Assembly (NCBI GenBank): GCA_030141605.1
Contig: JAQGDQ010000312.1
Span: 100,445 to 164,444, forward strand
Length of the DNA stretch: 64,000 nucleotides
From: Tubiluchus corallicola
Lineage: Eukaryota; Priapulida; Priapulimorpha; Priapulimorphida; Tubiluchidae
Direction: 5' to 3'
Every line of letters begins with the position of its first letter. Position 1 is the first letter of the stretch. Made by a program: the position numbers and the translations under genes. Positions 29,401-43,800 of this stretch are shown here, one piece after another. Below the pieces are notes generated by a model. That model made no database searches, was not told the DNA's origin, and was given only the letters and a program-made list of their open reading frames with translations.

Positions 29401-32400
29401 GTAAAACTTCGTTTCAGTGCGATTGCTTTCGTTTTATTAAAGTGTAGGCGTAGTTATTATAGAATGTAAATTGTACGTCACAGCATGATTATTGTTTTCT
29501 GCCTAGGCATGTAGCCGCAATATTAGTCGTTCTTTGCAAATTTTTCAAAAGGTAATCGTATATACCGAATGGCGTAAATCATGGAAAACTCAGATTTGAA
29601 GGCTAGGGTCTGAAGCTTCAGGACTCTTGTCCATGGACTCGATGACTAAGTTTTGAGCTTTAGGACCGTATCAACTTTTTAAGAACTTTGACTGTAATGC
29701 GTAGATCACATTCACTAAAACAAGAGTTGACTCTTTGACTCGAACACTAAGATTTCAGTCTTTAGAATAAGTCCACATTTTAAAAACTTGAACTCAAGTG
29801 CTAAAGTCTCTGGTTTTAAGATTAGTGTCGACAATTACTGTTCAAATGCAAAAACACAATTTCTAGGTGAGTCTGTTTGCTAGGAACTCGGATTCTAGTG
29901 GTAAGATCTGAAACATTGTTTTTATTTGCAGCTTTTTATTAACAATGAATGGAGAAATGCAAAAAGTGGCAAGACATTCAAGACTCTGAATCCGTGCACG
30001 GAAAAGCCGATTTGTGAAGTGCAGGAAGCCGGCAAGGAAGACGTAGATGACGCCGTAGCTGCCGCACGGGCCGCATTTGCCCTCGGATCGCCATGGAGAC
30101 GAATGGATGCTTCCGAAAGGGGGCGCCTGCTGGACAAGTTTGCGGATTTGATGGAACGGGATAGAGTTTTATTAGCTGTAAGTTGATCTTTTTGTTTTAG
30201 ATTTGCTCCTGTACGTTTGCATACTTTAAATTTCTACTAATGCCCTCCTTGAAAGTGGCAATAAATGCTTGCCCACTTAATGTAAAATCTGCAGTGACTC
30301 TAAAAACATTCAAAAACGAACTGAAAAATAGTAAAGTAACCTTCAAAAAATAACTAATATGAAAACATCGAACAACACATATTATGAACGTTCACCCGGT
30401 AGTTTCTAGTTAGTGGCAGGACCAAAATCTGTCGTGCATTAACATATCAACAAATTAAAACCTACCACGCACAAAACATCCATGAAGCACCTAATTTGAA
30501 TTTCAATTTGTAAATATTGTAAAGTTTTAAAATCTTTAAATGTATCTTTAAGTTTTTTATTGTAATTAATTATAATATCATCTGTGTTTTTAATTGTAAA
30601 TTCATTTTAACGCTATTGCTCACAGCAGTGGAAGCACTGATTGCACTATCAATTTTTGAAAGTAGTTTAGAATTTATCGATGTGTAATTTTAACAGCAAT
30701 AAAGAATTTTATTATTATATTATCGTAGAAGATATTTTAGATATCCCCGTGTTCCGATAGGTGCCTTTTATAAACCTTAACTATAAGTACTAAAGGCAGG
30801 AGCATTGCTAGGTTCTTAAGTTAGGGGGAACAAGTACATAAAAAAAAACACCTTGGCAACCTTGACACATAAAACAATTACATGTTTGTCTAAGTGACAG
30901 CTGACAGTATCAACGTGTGACAATAATATATTATAATAATTAGATTTGGGGCAATTTGATCCTTGGTTCAATCAGTCAACCTTGACAAATGAGTTGTGCA
31001 AATGCGCGCTTATTTAAAACTGAGATAGGCAGGTTTATTATATTAAGTAATGAGGCAGATTGTTGAAAAGGCACCAGTTCTACGAAATGTGATCCGGGGG
31101 TGCAAGAAGAGCAACCGCTCCCCCGGAACACCCAGCGGTCTCTCTGCTTGCTCCCTTATTAGCTATGCAGCTGGTCAAGGGTCAATATATAGGGGGTCAG
31201 TGACACAGTTTGACATTTAATTAGCAGGCTTTGTTTCTAGTTTTACTGAGGAACTGTAAACCTCTAACTTGTTATGAATTTAATTTGTTTCAAATTATTA
31301 TTATCATCGTCAGTTGTGGTTTGTACTCAAAGGATAATATGCAATGCAGTTTTTACAAAAGTGCAAACATACCTAGAGCAAACTGTTAACATGACAGTAA
31401 CGAAAATAATTACAAAATCAAAGTACATATTACTTTAAAGCACAAGAAAACCCTTCACTTAAATAACCCTAAAAATTGTCTTGAAATTTTGTATCACCTG
31501 CATTAATGCCTTATTGCGCATGTAATAGCAGTAACGTTGTATATAGCTTGTAAATTTCTACTTCTCATTTCTAAATGGATATTATTATTTCACCTTAACT
31601 TTACTAACGTTTGACTGTCATGTAACATTTGACTGTATATCAATGAGTATCAGTAATGTCTTTTTGAAAATGTATCATCTCATCATATGGATAATAAATT
31701 AAATTAAATTGATGAAATTTACTTGGAAAATTTATTAAAGTCTGTAGCCTATTTTTAAAAGGTATTGCTTTTTTGACTCATGTACAGTTAATACTGGCTT
31801 TTACTGGAACATCATTTACATGTGCTTGCATTACTATTGCATTGTAGAGTTTGGAAACATTGGACAATGGCAAACCGTTTGTGGCGTCTTACATGGTTGA
31901 TATGCCATTTGGCATGAAACATGTCCGCCATAACGCCGGCTGGGCAGATAAAATTTGTGGAAAGACGATACCTGTCGGTAAGGAGACGTCATGTATTTAT
32001 TTTGTATGTTTTTTTTGTATTAATATTCGTCTCTATTGTTCCTCAGTGCACAGGGCCTACATAAAAAGTCTGCGTATGTAGGGTCAAACGTCAGATTATG
32101 TAGGGGTCAAAAGTACAGTTTGACCTTTAATTAGCAGGTTTTATGTTTTCGTTAAAAAGTTCTATTGAGGAACATTACTTAGCATTGTCATCTACCTAAT
32201 AATCTTACATCCTGTGTAAAAATTTTCTCATTTTGCTCTGAATGCAAATTTGAAATTCCTATTTTTATTTTTTATGTTCCGTTCGAATAAACATCGAACA
32301 TAAACATCGAAAGCTCTGTCATAACTAGTCTTAGAGCTCTTTCAGACTAGGGAAATTTTTGCCCATTTAACACGCAAGTGTGTTCCATTATGGTCGGAGC

Positions 32401-35400
32401 CTATATTACCGACAGTAACGCATGTCTAAGAGAGAAAACTCGCGGCAGAAATCTAGCTAGTCTGAAGTCACCGTTAATGAGCAATTATTAGGTGATAGGG
32501 TGACATGACTGATTGCTCTAATGTAGAGTTGAGTAGCAACAAGCCTGCCAGCGATGTTACAGAAACTGAATTTACAATCCGAAACCGAAATATATCCAAT
32601 GTAGGAAACATTTTTTGAAAACCAATTATTGATAAAACTGTAAAGAAATTTTACTTGCTGTGATGCAAACTTACTGATGTGAAAAATCTAGCACAAAAGG
32701 ACAAGAAAGTTTTATAGTATAGAACTGCAAGTTTGATGGAGTGGATAGAGTGTTATGATGTTTTTGAATTTAAATATCTTTAACGATTAACGTTTAAAGA
32801 TCGTAATGCTTCATTAAAATAATGAAATTTTATTTTATAGATATTTTGTTATTTATATTCCATAAATTATAAAATTAAACTTGATTTTACTCAAATAAAT
32901 TCAAACGTGGTTTGCTATTTCGGTTGATTGGGCCTGGAGAGCCAAAAACTTCACAGTCGTCATCACTGGTGATACACCTCATTGGCGTGAAAAGCACATC
33001 ACCAACTGTTAAGCAAGCAATATTTTCTCTTTATTTGAACGAATTTAGCCAAGATTTTTCGGCTGTTTTTGACATCTAGGAGAAAAGAAAAGGTATATTG
33101 GATAAACATTAGTAAAACTTCGGAAAAATGCTATCGAAAATCAAACCGAAAGTGCAATTATGGACAAACCAAAACAAATAATTTCGTTTCGTTGAAATTC
33201 GCTGATATAAATGAGTGTGCTCTTTGTTTGTCTGATGTTGTTACAAGCCTGAGCACATGTTGTTACAGAGAGATTTTGCATCTTGTATAAGCCTCACTAA
33301 CGCATCAGCACATGTCTATCTCTTCTTGTTTGTAACCTTGAAATGTCACTTGTTGATCAGTGGTATTACTGAACTACATGCACCTGTTTCTCCCCACTCC
33401 TGTGGTTCGTACATGTATTAATATACTTTGTATTGCATACCTAATTGATGTGAGAGTGTTGCACGTGTTTGCGAAAATTGAAGTACAGTGTTATTGTAAG
33501 AGATTCAGTGTGTTGTGCTAAAATTAAGACAAGTTTTAAGATAAAAATTCAAATTTCTATCCAAACAAGAAGTTTACCGCTTGTGCTGTCGAACGTGCGC
33601 AGTACGTCACAAACTAACACCTCTGAACTGAGATGTACAGCACCTGTTTTTTGTGCAATGCCTTTTCTGAAATTCAGGCAGACGCTAGTGTCCGTCTAAC
33701 TAGCGAATGGTGAAATGTATGGAACAGCGCAGAACTAGTGACGCGAACATGAAATTGTGTTTGTGTGGTAATAATTCTTTCACGTAAGTCATTTTTGAAA
33801 AAATGGTTTATTTTCTTTCAATGTTTTAAGGAGTAGATCATTTTGACCTACAGTTTAACATGGGTCCGGCTTTGATAAGCTGTAGATTAAGATAGAATCC
33901 TTTAATCTGTTCACTAACGCTGACTTAATATGGTGTCAATGTTTACAAGTTGAGAATGGCATGTTACACACACTGTAATTTGATTAAGGACACTGCTGTC
34001 CCTGTCGGAATCCATTTTGTTGCTGGCTATGTCGATTTCTACATTTCTATAGTTCACGTTACATCATACAGATACCATCACATCTTTCTCCTCTTTCTAT
34101 TCTCTATCAATCTTTTTTTCTACTCCTTTACTGCTCTTTTCTATTACACTCACTCCACATTCATTTGGGGTGCTCTAAACGAGTAATTACTTCTTGAGTA
34201 CCCCACGGTTCTTTTGCGGTTTGGCATCTTGTGTACATAATAATAAATATGTTATTAAATACTTTTATGTGCAATGCTGTAATGACTGTAATAATAATAA
34301 ATAAATAATTAAATAACCCATTCCTGCCTCACGCAACAAATCTTTCTCTTTCAGATGGAGATTATTTCACATACACGCGCATTGAACCGGTCGGTGTGGT
34401 CGGACTTATTCTGCCTGTAAGTCAGTTGCAGCCTTCTCATGCATTTTGCAATTATAGCTCAGTTTCACTTGAAAATAACTAGAGGCATATTCAGCAAGGG
34501 GAATAGTTGAGTGGTATATAGAAAGTTAAGCAGTGCTATGCCTTTTCAGCAAATGGAGGGTGGAATATCTGTTTATTGTTTAAAATTTCTACATGTTAAA
34601 GTATTATTATTCATTGTTCACTGGATCTGTATGTCATTTTTTTTAAACTGTCGTATTAATGATGCTCTGGTAATGGGGGAATACGCCTTTTCACAGTTAC
34701 AGCGATTGATGATGATCATGAAAAGGTCAAAGGTTAAGTGTACCAGACCATGCATTTGTGTACAGTTGACAATGCCTCGCAGCCCAAGCTATTGTAACAG
34801 TAACAGTTTTAACAGCTAGCTAGAACCTAACCTAGTTCATTTTTTCTTGTTCCCAAGCAAGATCCTGCTAGTAAATCATTCTTTGCCCAGTCCAATATGA
34901 CCAGTCAGGCCGATCCACCAGCTCGATAATGGAAGCCTAGAGATTGGCTGGTTGGCCTTCCTACGAGCCAATCAGATTGCTTCTCGCATTCTTTGCACAT
35001 TTAGGCATTTGAGTAGCATTTGAATACATGTATAACTACTTAATATGATCAAGATGATGATTGGGTCGATTAATTTATGAGTAGCTTGCAAGCTGAAAAG
35101 GTGTGAACACCCCTGATACAAGACCACTATGTGACATGGAAGTTGAAATCTACGGTTTTTAATACTCAGTTTTCCTCAGTATTGTAGTAATCATGCGCCA
35201 GATCGGATGAAAAAAAAGAATCGTTATTAGGCCCTCCTGTTTTTGGCCCCTTGACTGAGCTGTATGCAGCCTACGGGAATTGCAGGAAAGTTTATTGCTG
35301 CCCGGTTAGTCAGATAATTTGCACACCCCTGCAATAAATCAGTAACCTTTAGAGTTTGGCATACTATAAGGTAGAATGCAGCATTTGATGGCGGGTCTAA

Positions 35401-38400
35401 CTCGATGTGGGATGATTGAGGCAGTACCAGTACCTAAGCTCAATATCCAAGATAAGATGAATCAGCAGTGGTATTTTAGATACCTCTGGACGTATGTGAA
35501 CAAGGCAGTTATGGCAAATGAAGCATTTCAAAATGAGTTTTCAGTCACCCATCACTTATTCAGTTTCTGAACAGGTTTAGTGCTGTCTAACTTTGATCAC
35601 CAAGCACGCACTATGGCCACTTGACTATTTCTCGCTAAATTTACTGATGATCTCTGTAATCTAAAGACTTCAAATAATACAACATTAATGTAACTCCGAA
35701 TAAATTCATCTGTGAACTAAAATTCAGTGTTTGTTACTGAAAAATAAATTGTGGGATTTTGTCAGAAATAATGTTTCACTTTCGATCCTTGTGGGTCACT
35801 GCTGTAGCTGATGCCTCTTTTACTATTTTTAACACCCTCAACCATAAAATAGCTGACAGATGTTCAAAAGTAGCTTATTCTACTTTTTAACAATCTTTAG
35901 ACTTAATTTGCTTTACATTTACCCATTAAGGTAATATATCAGATGTTAATTAAACTGTTGGTGGTTTGTTAGCAATAACATTAAAAGTTGCCTATAACTG
36001 TTTGTATTGTGTCAGACACCATCGGATACATAAACACGCGGTTTCTTGTGTTTTAGTGCAAGCCATGTCTCCTTTCATAATTCGTTAATTAACATTAATT
36101 TCTGTTTTTAATGAGTTACATTTGGAGTTACTTTTACGTCAACTGAATTTCCCGATGATTACATTTCTTTTGTTTAATCGCATTAATTTTTTCTAGTGGA
36201 ACTTTCCAGCTATGATCACAGTGGCAAAGATTTCGCCCGCTCTCGCTGCCGGCTGTACAGTTGTCGTAAAACCGGCCGAACAGACGCCGTTGACAGCACT
36301 CCATTTGGCTTCCCTATTTAAAGAGGTAACTCGTTTTGGAGAAATTATTTTCACAATATGCGTTTTAATTTTGTGTTTTTTAGACTAAAGGCTTTTTTTA
36401 AACTTCTTCGTTTGTTAGCTTCTGTGGCTGGAATTTTTTTATAGTCATATATTAATTGTATCTTTTCTGCTGTTAAATTACTTGACACTTTATAGGGGCG
36501 CCTTGGCTACTATGTCATGCTAATTTGTTAAAGCAAAACCGGAGCCCATCTTAAGCTGCAGGTCAAAACAATCTATTCTTTAAAATATTTAAAGGAAACA
36601 TACTATTTTTTTCAAAAAATGACTTACATGAGAGAATTATCACCAAGCAAAAGCAATTTCACGTTCACGCCGTAATTTATTTGCTGTTACATGCATTTTA
36701 CCATTCGCTACTTAGTTGGACCTGCATTACGGAAATGAGTTCACAAAAACAGGTGCTGTACGTCGCAGTTCAGATGTGTTAGGTTGTGACGAACTGCACA
36801 CGTTCGACAACCTCATGCTTGAGCACAACAGTAAATTTAAAAGTTGAATTTTTATCTAAAATTTTCCTAGTTTTAGTTCAACACCCTGAATCTCTTACGT
36901 GTAGCACTGTACTTGAATTTTCTCTTTCGCAAACACATGCAACACACTCGTGGAATGTTTTTTACTGTTGAAAATTATGTTGGTTTGTGATGTCATCAGT
37001 ACTTGGGCTCGCCCGTCATTAATTAGGTTTTTAATCAATTATTTTATTATCAGAAACACTTTTGCAGTATTACTGGTGGTAAAATGTATACTTTTTACTG
37101 GACTTGAAAATGTGGCATTATTTTGAAACTCACCCTATCTTCCTTTAAAGTTTAGAATTTATCACTATGTAGTCCTTACATTCGCTTTCTTATGTCACTT
37201 CATACGGTCCTTTTACAGCCATGTCATGCTGGTGTGATGAAGCATGGAAGTTGTCCTGTAGTAGTTTTTGCTGATTTGATAAAACTTGTTTTACACTTTT
37301 ACTGTGAAGCTGGTAGTTGCTTACTCGTGTTACTCTTTAGACACTTTTACAGCTATGCCATGCTGATTCTGCGAAGCTGGTAGTTGCTTACTCATGTTAC
37401 TCTTTAGACACTTTTACAGCTATGCCATGCCGATTCTGTAAAGCTGGAATTTGCTTACTCATCTTATTCTTTGGACACTTTTACAACTATGTCATGCTGA
37501 TTCTGTAAAGCTGGAACTTGCTTACTCATCTTATTCTTTTAACACTTTTACAGCTATGTCATGCCGATTCTGTGAAGCTGGAACTTGCTTACTCACGTTA
37601 CTCTTTAGACACTTTTACAGCTATGCCAATTTGATAATATACCAATACGTATTTCATGCATTTACTTTCTTACACCTTTGTAAGGCACCTTTATAGCTAG
37701 ATACCAATCTGATAAGAGTAGAATTTACTATTACACACACACGGCAAATTGTTGAGTTTGCACTTGCACTTTCAACAGCTCCAGCGTCTTATTTACATTA
37801 ACTGATAATTGTTGCTTGCCTAGTCATTTAATAGCGTTCCATTCTAGAACACGGCTGAACCTGCAGTTGAGGCCTGATTCGGTTTACTTTCCAGCTATGT
37901 GGCATGGCTGATTGCTTCGTCATGTCTGTCCTCTTATTAATCGGTGTCCGCAATAATTTGCTCAGTTATTAATGCAAAGCTGTGTAACCTGACTGCGGGT
38001 TGGTCAGTTAGCCATACAGTTGGTGCTTGTAAGAAGTTCTCTTTTTATGCCTTAATGCGATGAAATATCCCTATTTCACATAAGCCGTGTAGTTTTAGTA
38101 CCAAAGTGAACTAAACAGACTAAAATATTTTACACATTTGGTTTTGAAAAAGCAGGTGAATCAACAGTAGCTTCTAAACGTGAAATCTAAATCTCTGGAC
38201 ATGTGTTCATATATTCAATTTTTTATCGTGTCCTCTTACCTTGAGTGATCATTGGCCTCGTTTAGTACATTTAGACATAAAAATACATAATTGTATATAA
38301 TCCTACATGTTAAAGGATAATGTCACTTATAAGCTGACCCACATGTTCAGGTGTTAGACCTTATGTGTGTCTCATGTTCGCCCTCAGGTACATGAACCGC

Positions 38401-40774
38401 AAACGCAATTTAAAACCTGTATAGCTGTGATGACACAGCCTACGAGATTAACAATTGAACAGTGTGTTGAAAATACGAAACGCATGAAACTTTACAAAGT
38501 TTTATTATGGTGTGCGTATAGTAGACTGAGTAGACAAGGACTGTACCCAAATATTTTGACCAATGGCATGCCTGAGTCACTGTCATACTGCTTTAGGCAC
38601 ACTGAGCCAGTAGAACAGAACTTAACTACAGGTATGATGGTTCAATTAACTAAGTAAATATCAGGTGGAATTCAAATCCCCCCGCCCCAGAATTCAAATG
38701 CTGCGACCATCTGTCTTGACCAAGTTGATACAGATGGTCGCAGGATTTTAATTCTGGGGTGGGTGGTTACTTCTTACACATTTTAACAATTCAGTCATCT
38801 GCAACCCCGCTCAGCAGGAGTAACGTTTGACTTGTTAAAGTCCATTAATTTGCATAGTGCTTATCGATTTCGTATTTCAAGTAAGTGATGAGATACATTC
38901 TTATTTTCCAGGCTGGTTTTCCTCCCGGCGTCGTCAACATCGTGACGGGATACGGAGCTACGGGCGCCTTCATCACCAACCACATGGATGTGGATAAAAT
39001 TGGATTTACCGGATCGACAGAGGTATGGAGCTGCATCCGTAATATGTGTGCAAAGTAAAAGCGAAGAGGACCGTTCGTCTGTTTGTGTGTCTGTTCCCTC
39101 TTTCTAATTGTATCTCTGAGTATCTTGAACCCTTACCAACCAAACTTGGTACATATATACACTAGGGTTTTTAGAATGATGGTCATCACACATCACATGT
39201 TATTTGACCTTTGACCTATAATGTTTGACCTTTAACTTGTAATGTTTGACCTTCCTCTTGCTTATTTTACACGTAGTGATGTATCGCTTGAATGAATATT
39301 GAATGTATGGGTTCATCTTGTGTCTAATTCGTCTTACGACTCGGTCCACTCTACAATGCCTACTATGTTTTAATAGATCAGTAAACGATAATGATTGTAT
39401 GACTAGAGAAAGAAAGATAAGGTTTTATAACACTTTACGTCAGGGGTGTGCAAATTGGGGCCCACTTGCGGCCCGCCGAGAGAATTTGTGCAGCCCGCGA
39501 AGAGATTTGTCAACCTAATTAAAGTGCAGCCCTGGTGATTAATTGAGTGTATCCAGCTGAAGTCCCTGCCACGATCCCAAAGATGGTGCGGGTAGTTTTT
39601 TCTCCTAGATCGGTTAATCCTTAATAGACATATGCTATTAAGCCTTACAAGACGGTTATAGCTTAATGTCACTGTACTACTCAGACTATGTGATACACAT
39701 TACTAATATGCATTGTAATGAAATTACCACTATCTGTCCTGAAAGTAGAAATATATGGTTTGTAATATAAGTTTTAATAACTTCTAAAATAGTTTCTTGA
39801 GTGTAGTAGTGTAGTAGTAATGATGTGCGCAGATCGGATGCAAAAAATCGTTATTAGGCCTTTCTGTACTTGGCTCCTTGATCAAACTGTCTGTGGCCCG
39901 CAGGAATTGCGGGAAATTTTAATGTGGTCCGTCTAGTTAGATAATTTGCACACCCCTGTTTTACGTGTTATGAAAGTAATGACACGTTCATATCGCTATA
40001 TATGGATTATCCTAGACAAGGAGCATCCCGGAGATAACGGTGCGAGATACGGGCTAACAACACTTTACCAACTCAAACATTGGCCCTCACGTTATATAGC
40101 TAGACAAGGGTCTTTTGAATAGGTCTCTTAAGAGCCTATTCATTCATTGCTAAATATGTGGAACAACTAATCACGTAGGCCTAAAGATACTCTATTCATG
40201 AAGCATCTAGGTATGTGTATAGACCCTTTTGCATGGGTGGATTCAGGCAACAGGGTTACTAAGGTAAAAAACACCAAAGCGATTCCATACGTATGACTAA
40301 GATTGCCTATTTGTGTATTTAATTTTTGAATTAACCACCTTTCTCTTTCAAAAAATTCTAAAGTATCTCTGCCAGCACACGCACAATCTGAACACAAATT
40401 TGCAATGCGTTCGCCATATTTCAGCCAGTTAATTGCCGAGTCACGTGATTATCGCAAGAGCGAAAATCTTCGTAGTCAGCAAAAATGTCGGCTAACTCCA
40501 CTCTCCCATCCCTGAGCAGCTGGCGCGACTAAAGCTGGGTTTCTTATCGGCTGTAGAAATAAACCTATTTATTTATGTTGTTTATTTTGTTTACAGGTTG
40601 GTCATCTGATACAGAAAGCTTCAGCCGACACGAACCTCAAACGTGTCAGTCTTGAACTTGGCGGAAAGAGTCCAAACATCATCTTGGCTGATGCTGATAG
40701 TAAGTCTAAACAAAAATAAGTTGTTTTTTAGATACTTAACTATCTTTAGGGGAGAGAGAAATTAGATTAGGTAC

Positions 40775-40810
<36 letters not shown>

Positions 40811-43800
40811 CTATATGATAGTCATGAGTCAAAAACCTAATTGCTTTTTAACTGGGTCACATTGACTGTTGCACGTTTGACAATAATTTCTTGTGGTGTG
40901 TTACGAAAACAAAATCTTGTAAGTAGCAAGCAGTCGTTCATTATTAAATGTTAATATTGAATATTAGTTTTATTTTTATACAAGCGTACGCATACATATA
41001 CACTCACGCACGCACATACTTGTGGAATGCACCTGGCTTCAGACGCTGATTGGCTGTTTACCGTTACTTGTTGCTAAGCAACTACAATCTCACAGCTGTT
41101 AAACTTCTACAATGTTGTTGTATGGGCGTTGCAGTGAAATAAACAGACCCGGGTGACTGCGCTTAGTGCTGAGCTTAGGCGGTAGTCTACCGCCTTCCGT
41201 CGGTTTACGTAGACGTAAAATGTAGGCGGCAGTGTGCCACCTTCTGTAGTGAAAGGGTTAATTATCGAAGTATTTTTCCGTCGCTTTTAACAAATTTGCG
41301 TCTGAGTTCTGTTCAGCTTTACTATTCTAGAACCACAGGGCAAAATCCGTGATGAATTTATGCCAACGACTTTAAGTTTACTGAAAATTTAAGCCGACCA
41401 TATGGTCATAATACATGACGGTATATTAAGCTGATCTAGATATAACACGTGGCTAAAGTTTGCAATTCCCTGCACACAAGAAATTAGTTCATAAAGCGGA
41501 TTAGGGTTTGGGTTTTGGTTAGGGTATTTAGATTGTGTTAGGAATTGTAAACTACTTCCTAATATGCTTTAAAAGACAAGTGGATTGCTTGTGCTATTTC
41601 TAGGACATGAATGTATGTTTTGATATATGCGCCCTCTTTTACGCTTTCTATAAGAGTGTTTATGGAGTCCATTGTAACTAAAGTACAGTTGCTAAGGTAA
41701 CCGAAGTTAAACTGAAAACTTTGTTTGTGTATTTAGTATTTTTGTCTGCTAACAAGGTGTCTACTGTTCTAGTGGACTATGCATTGCAACAAGCACATTT
41801 TGCATTGTTCTTCAACATGGGGCAGTGCTGCACTGCTGGGTCGCGTTGCTTCGTCCAAGACGAAATCTACGACAAGTTCGTTGAGAAGAGCGTGGAGCTT
41901 GCCAAGAAACGTTCGATTGGCGACCCGTTTGAACTTGGCGTCGAGAACGGACCGCAGGTTTGTGCACGGATTTTCTCTTAGAGTTTTCTTTGCATGGCTT
42001 ATGTGTTTAGGAAGACATGGCCGCTTAGTGGTATGTTGCTCGGCTATCGATGCAGAAGTTGTGAGTTCAAAACCCACTCGTGACGGTGTCTTTCGAGCCA
42101 TGTTTCACTTGATCAAGACACCCTGACTGCCTTCCTAGATCTGCACAGTCTAAAGCTAAGGTGGCGTTTTCGTGGCATCCGGAATGCGTATGCATTATGG
42201 GGGTGCTAAACGGATAAAGTTTGTTTATATTGTTGCCAATGCGCCCTTTTATCAGACCGGAGTTATGCATTATGTTTTTCTGCGGCTGTTCCGCAGGTGG
42301 AAAACGCATAACACTAGGTAAATTCCACTTTCAATGAGTACTTGGTCTTGTACAGGGGATGAAAGAGGAGTGACTGCCTCTCCTTGTGTGCCGAGCCTCG
42401 AAAAATCGATGCTGTAGCCATCTACCCTAATCCCACACCCATCTGACATGGGCCCCTTTCTTTTTGTGTGTGTGTAAATATGATTGATGTAAATTTCTTT
42501 AACAATAAGTGATGTACAGAATAAACTGATGTACTTGTGTACTGATTTCATGCAGCTGATTGAGTTTATGTGATGAAAACTGCATAATTTCTTACTGCTG
42601 TCTCTGTCCTCGTTTGTGGCAAGGTAAGCGACCAAATGGTTAGTGGTTTCCCGTGTTTGCTGACCAAAACTGAGCCGATGTTGAGCTTGGTCGCAAACGT
42701 GTAGCTGACCGCCAGGTTCGCTACTCGTTCCTCTTGTCCGTTTACCTCGTTGACCAAGAGGGGTTGTACTATACATGCATGTTTGGCCTGTGCAGTGGCT
42801 CACCTTGTCCTCAATGGAGTAAATTCTACTATTGAGCACAGGATTCCAGTTCGAGTGATGATTTGTAGGAATAAAATCATCGTTATCTTCTATATGCCAA
42901 ATGTATCACATTATTACTTAATTAGTCATGTTCTTCATTTATTTATTTACTTTCTTGTTTATTTGTTTATTTATTTATTTATCTATTTTTGCAGATTGAT
43001 CAAGATCAGTTTGACAAGATTATGGAGTTGATCGAGAGCGGCAAAAAACAGGGCGCAAAGCTTCACTGCGGCGGCGGTCGTCACGGCAACAAGGGATACT
43101 ACATTGAGAACACCGTATTCTCCGAAGTGACCGACGAGATGAGGATCGCTAAGGAGGAGGTGAGTGACCGATGTTGTTTTAAATTTGTTAAAAGGGAAGA
43201 AGTGTGAATTCTAAAGTTTGTCCCAAAAAGCTTTCCACACAAACTGTTCGTCTCGCAAACACTAGAAAATTATTTAGAACATTATAACTAGTATTTATTA
43301 GTGATAATGCTGATTTATTAATAAAGTGCATAATTCGATAATTATAGACCTCAGATCTACAATAATAATGACTGCAATAAAATTCAAACTCGCACTAATT
43401 AAAAATTACAGTAAAAAGATTTCAAGTTCTGGTTTTAAGACTCATTTTAAAATGGTTAAAAACAGAAATTGAACTCAAGCTGAACAGAAGTTTATTCCGT
43501 TCACGTGGAGCTGCACTGGCAAAAGTACGTTCACCATACGGAACACTGATTCTTCAATGATAGGTAATGTAAAATTGCGAGACCTCAAACAACGTCTAGT
43601 TCTGAAACTCCTAAAAATTGACTAGATCGGTGAGATAAGATAAACTCGGCCCATTCAACGATTTTAAAGAAATCAGCAATAGTTTAAAAATAACACATTG
43701 TTTGATAAGGAGCCAGTTTAACTCCATTACAACCTGAGTAATATGATCTCAATTACTAATCGCAAAAATGATAAAAATTGTGTTTTTCTCTACCTGTATT

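Noticed and set aside
42008-42085. tRNA gene
   Set aside because: A- and B-box-like text only; stems do not pair well enough for a functional tRNA.
41769-42126. Open frames overlapping ALDH exon 8 on both strands
   Set aside because: Shadows of the exon and the SINE-like sequence behind it.
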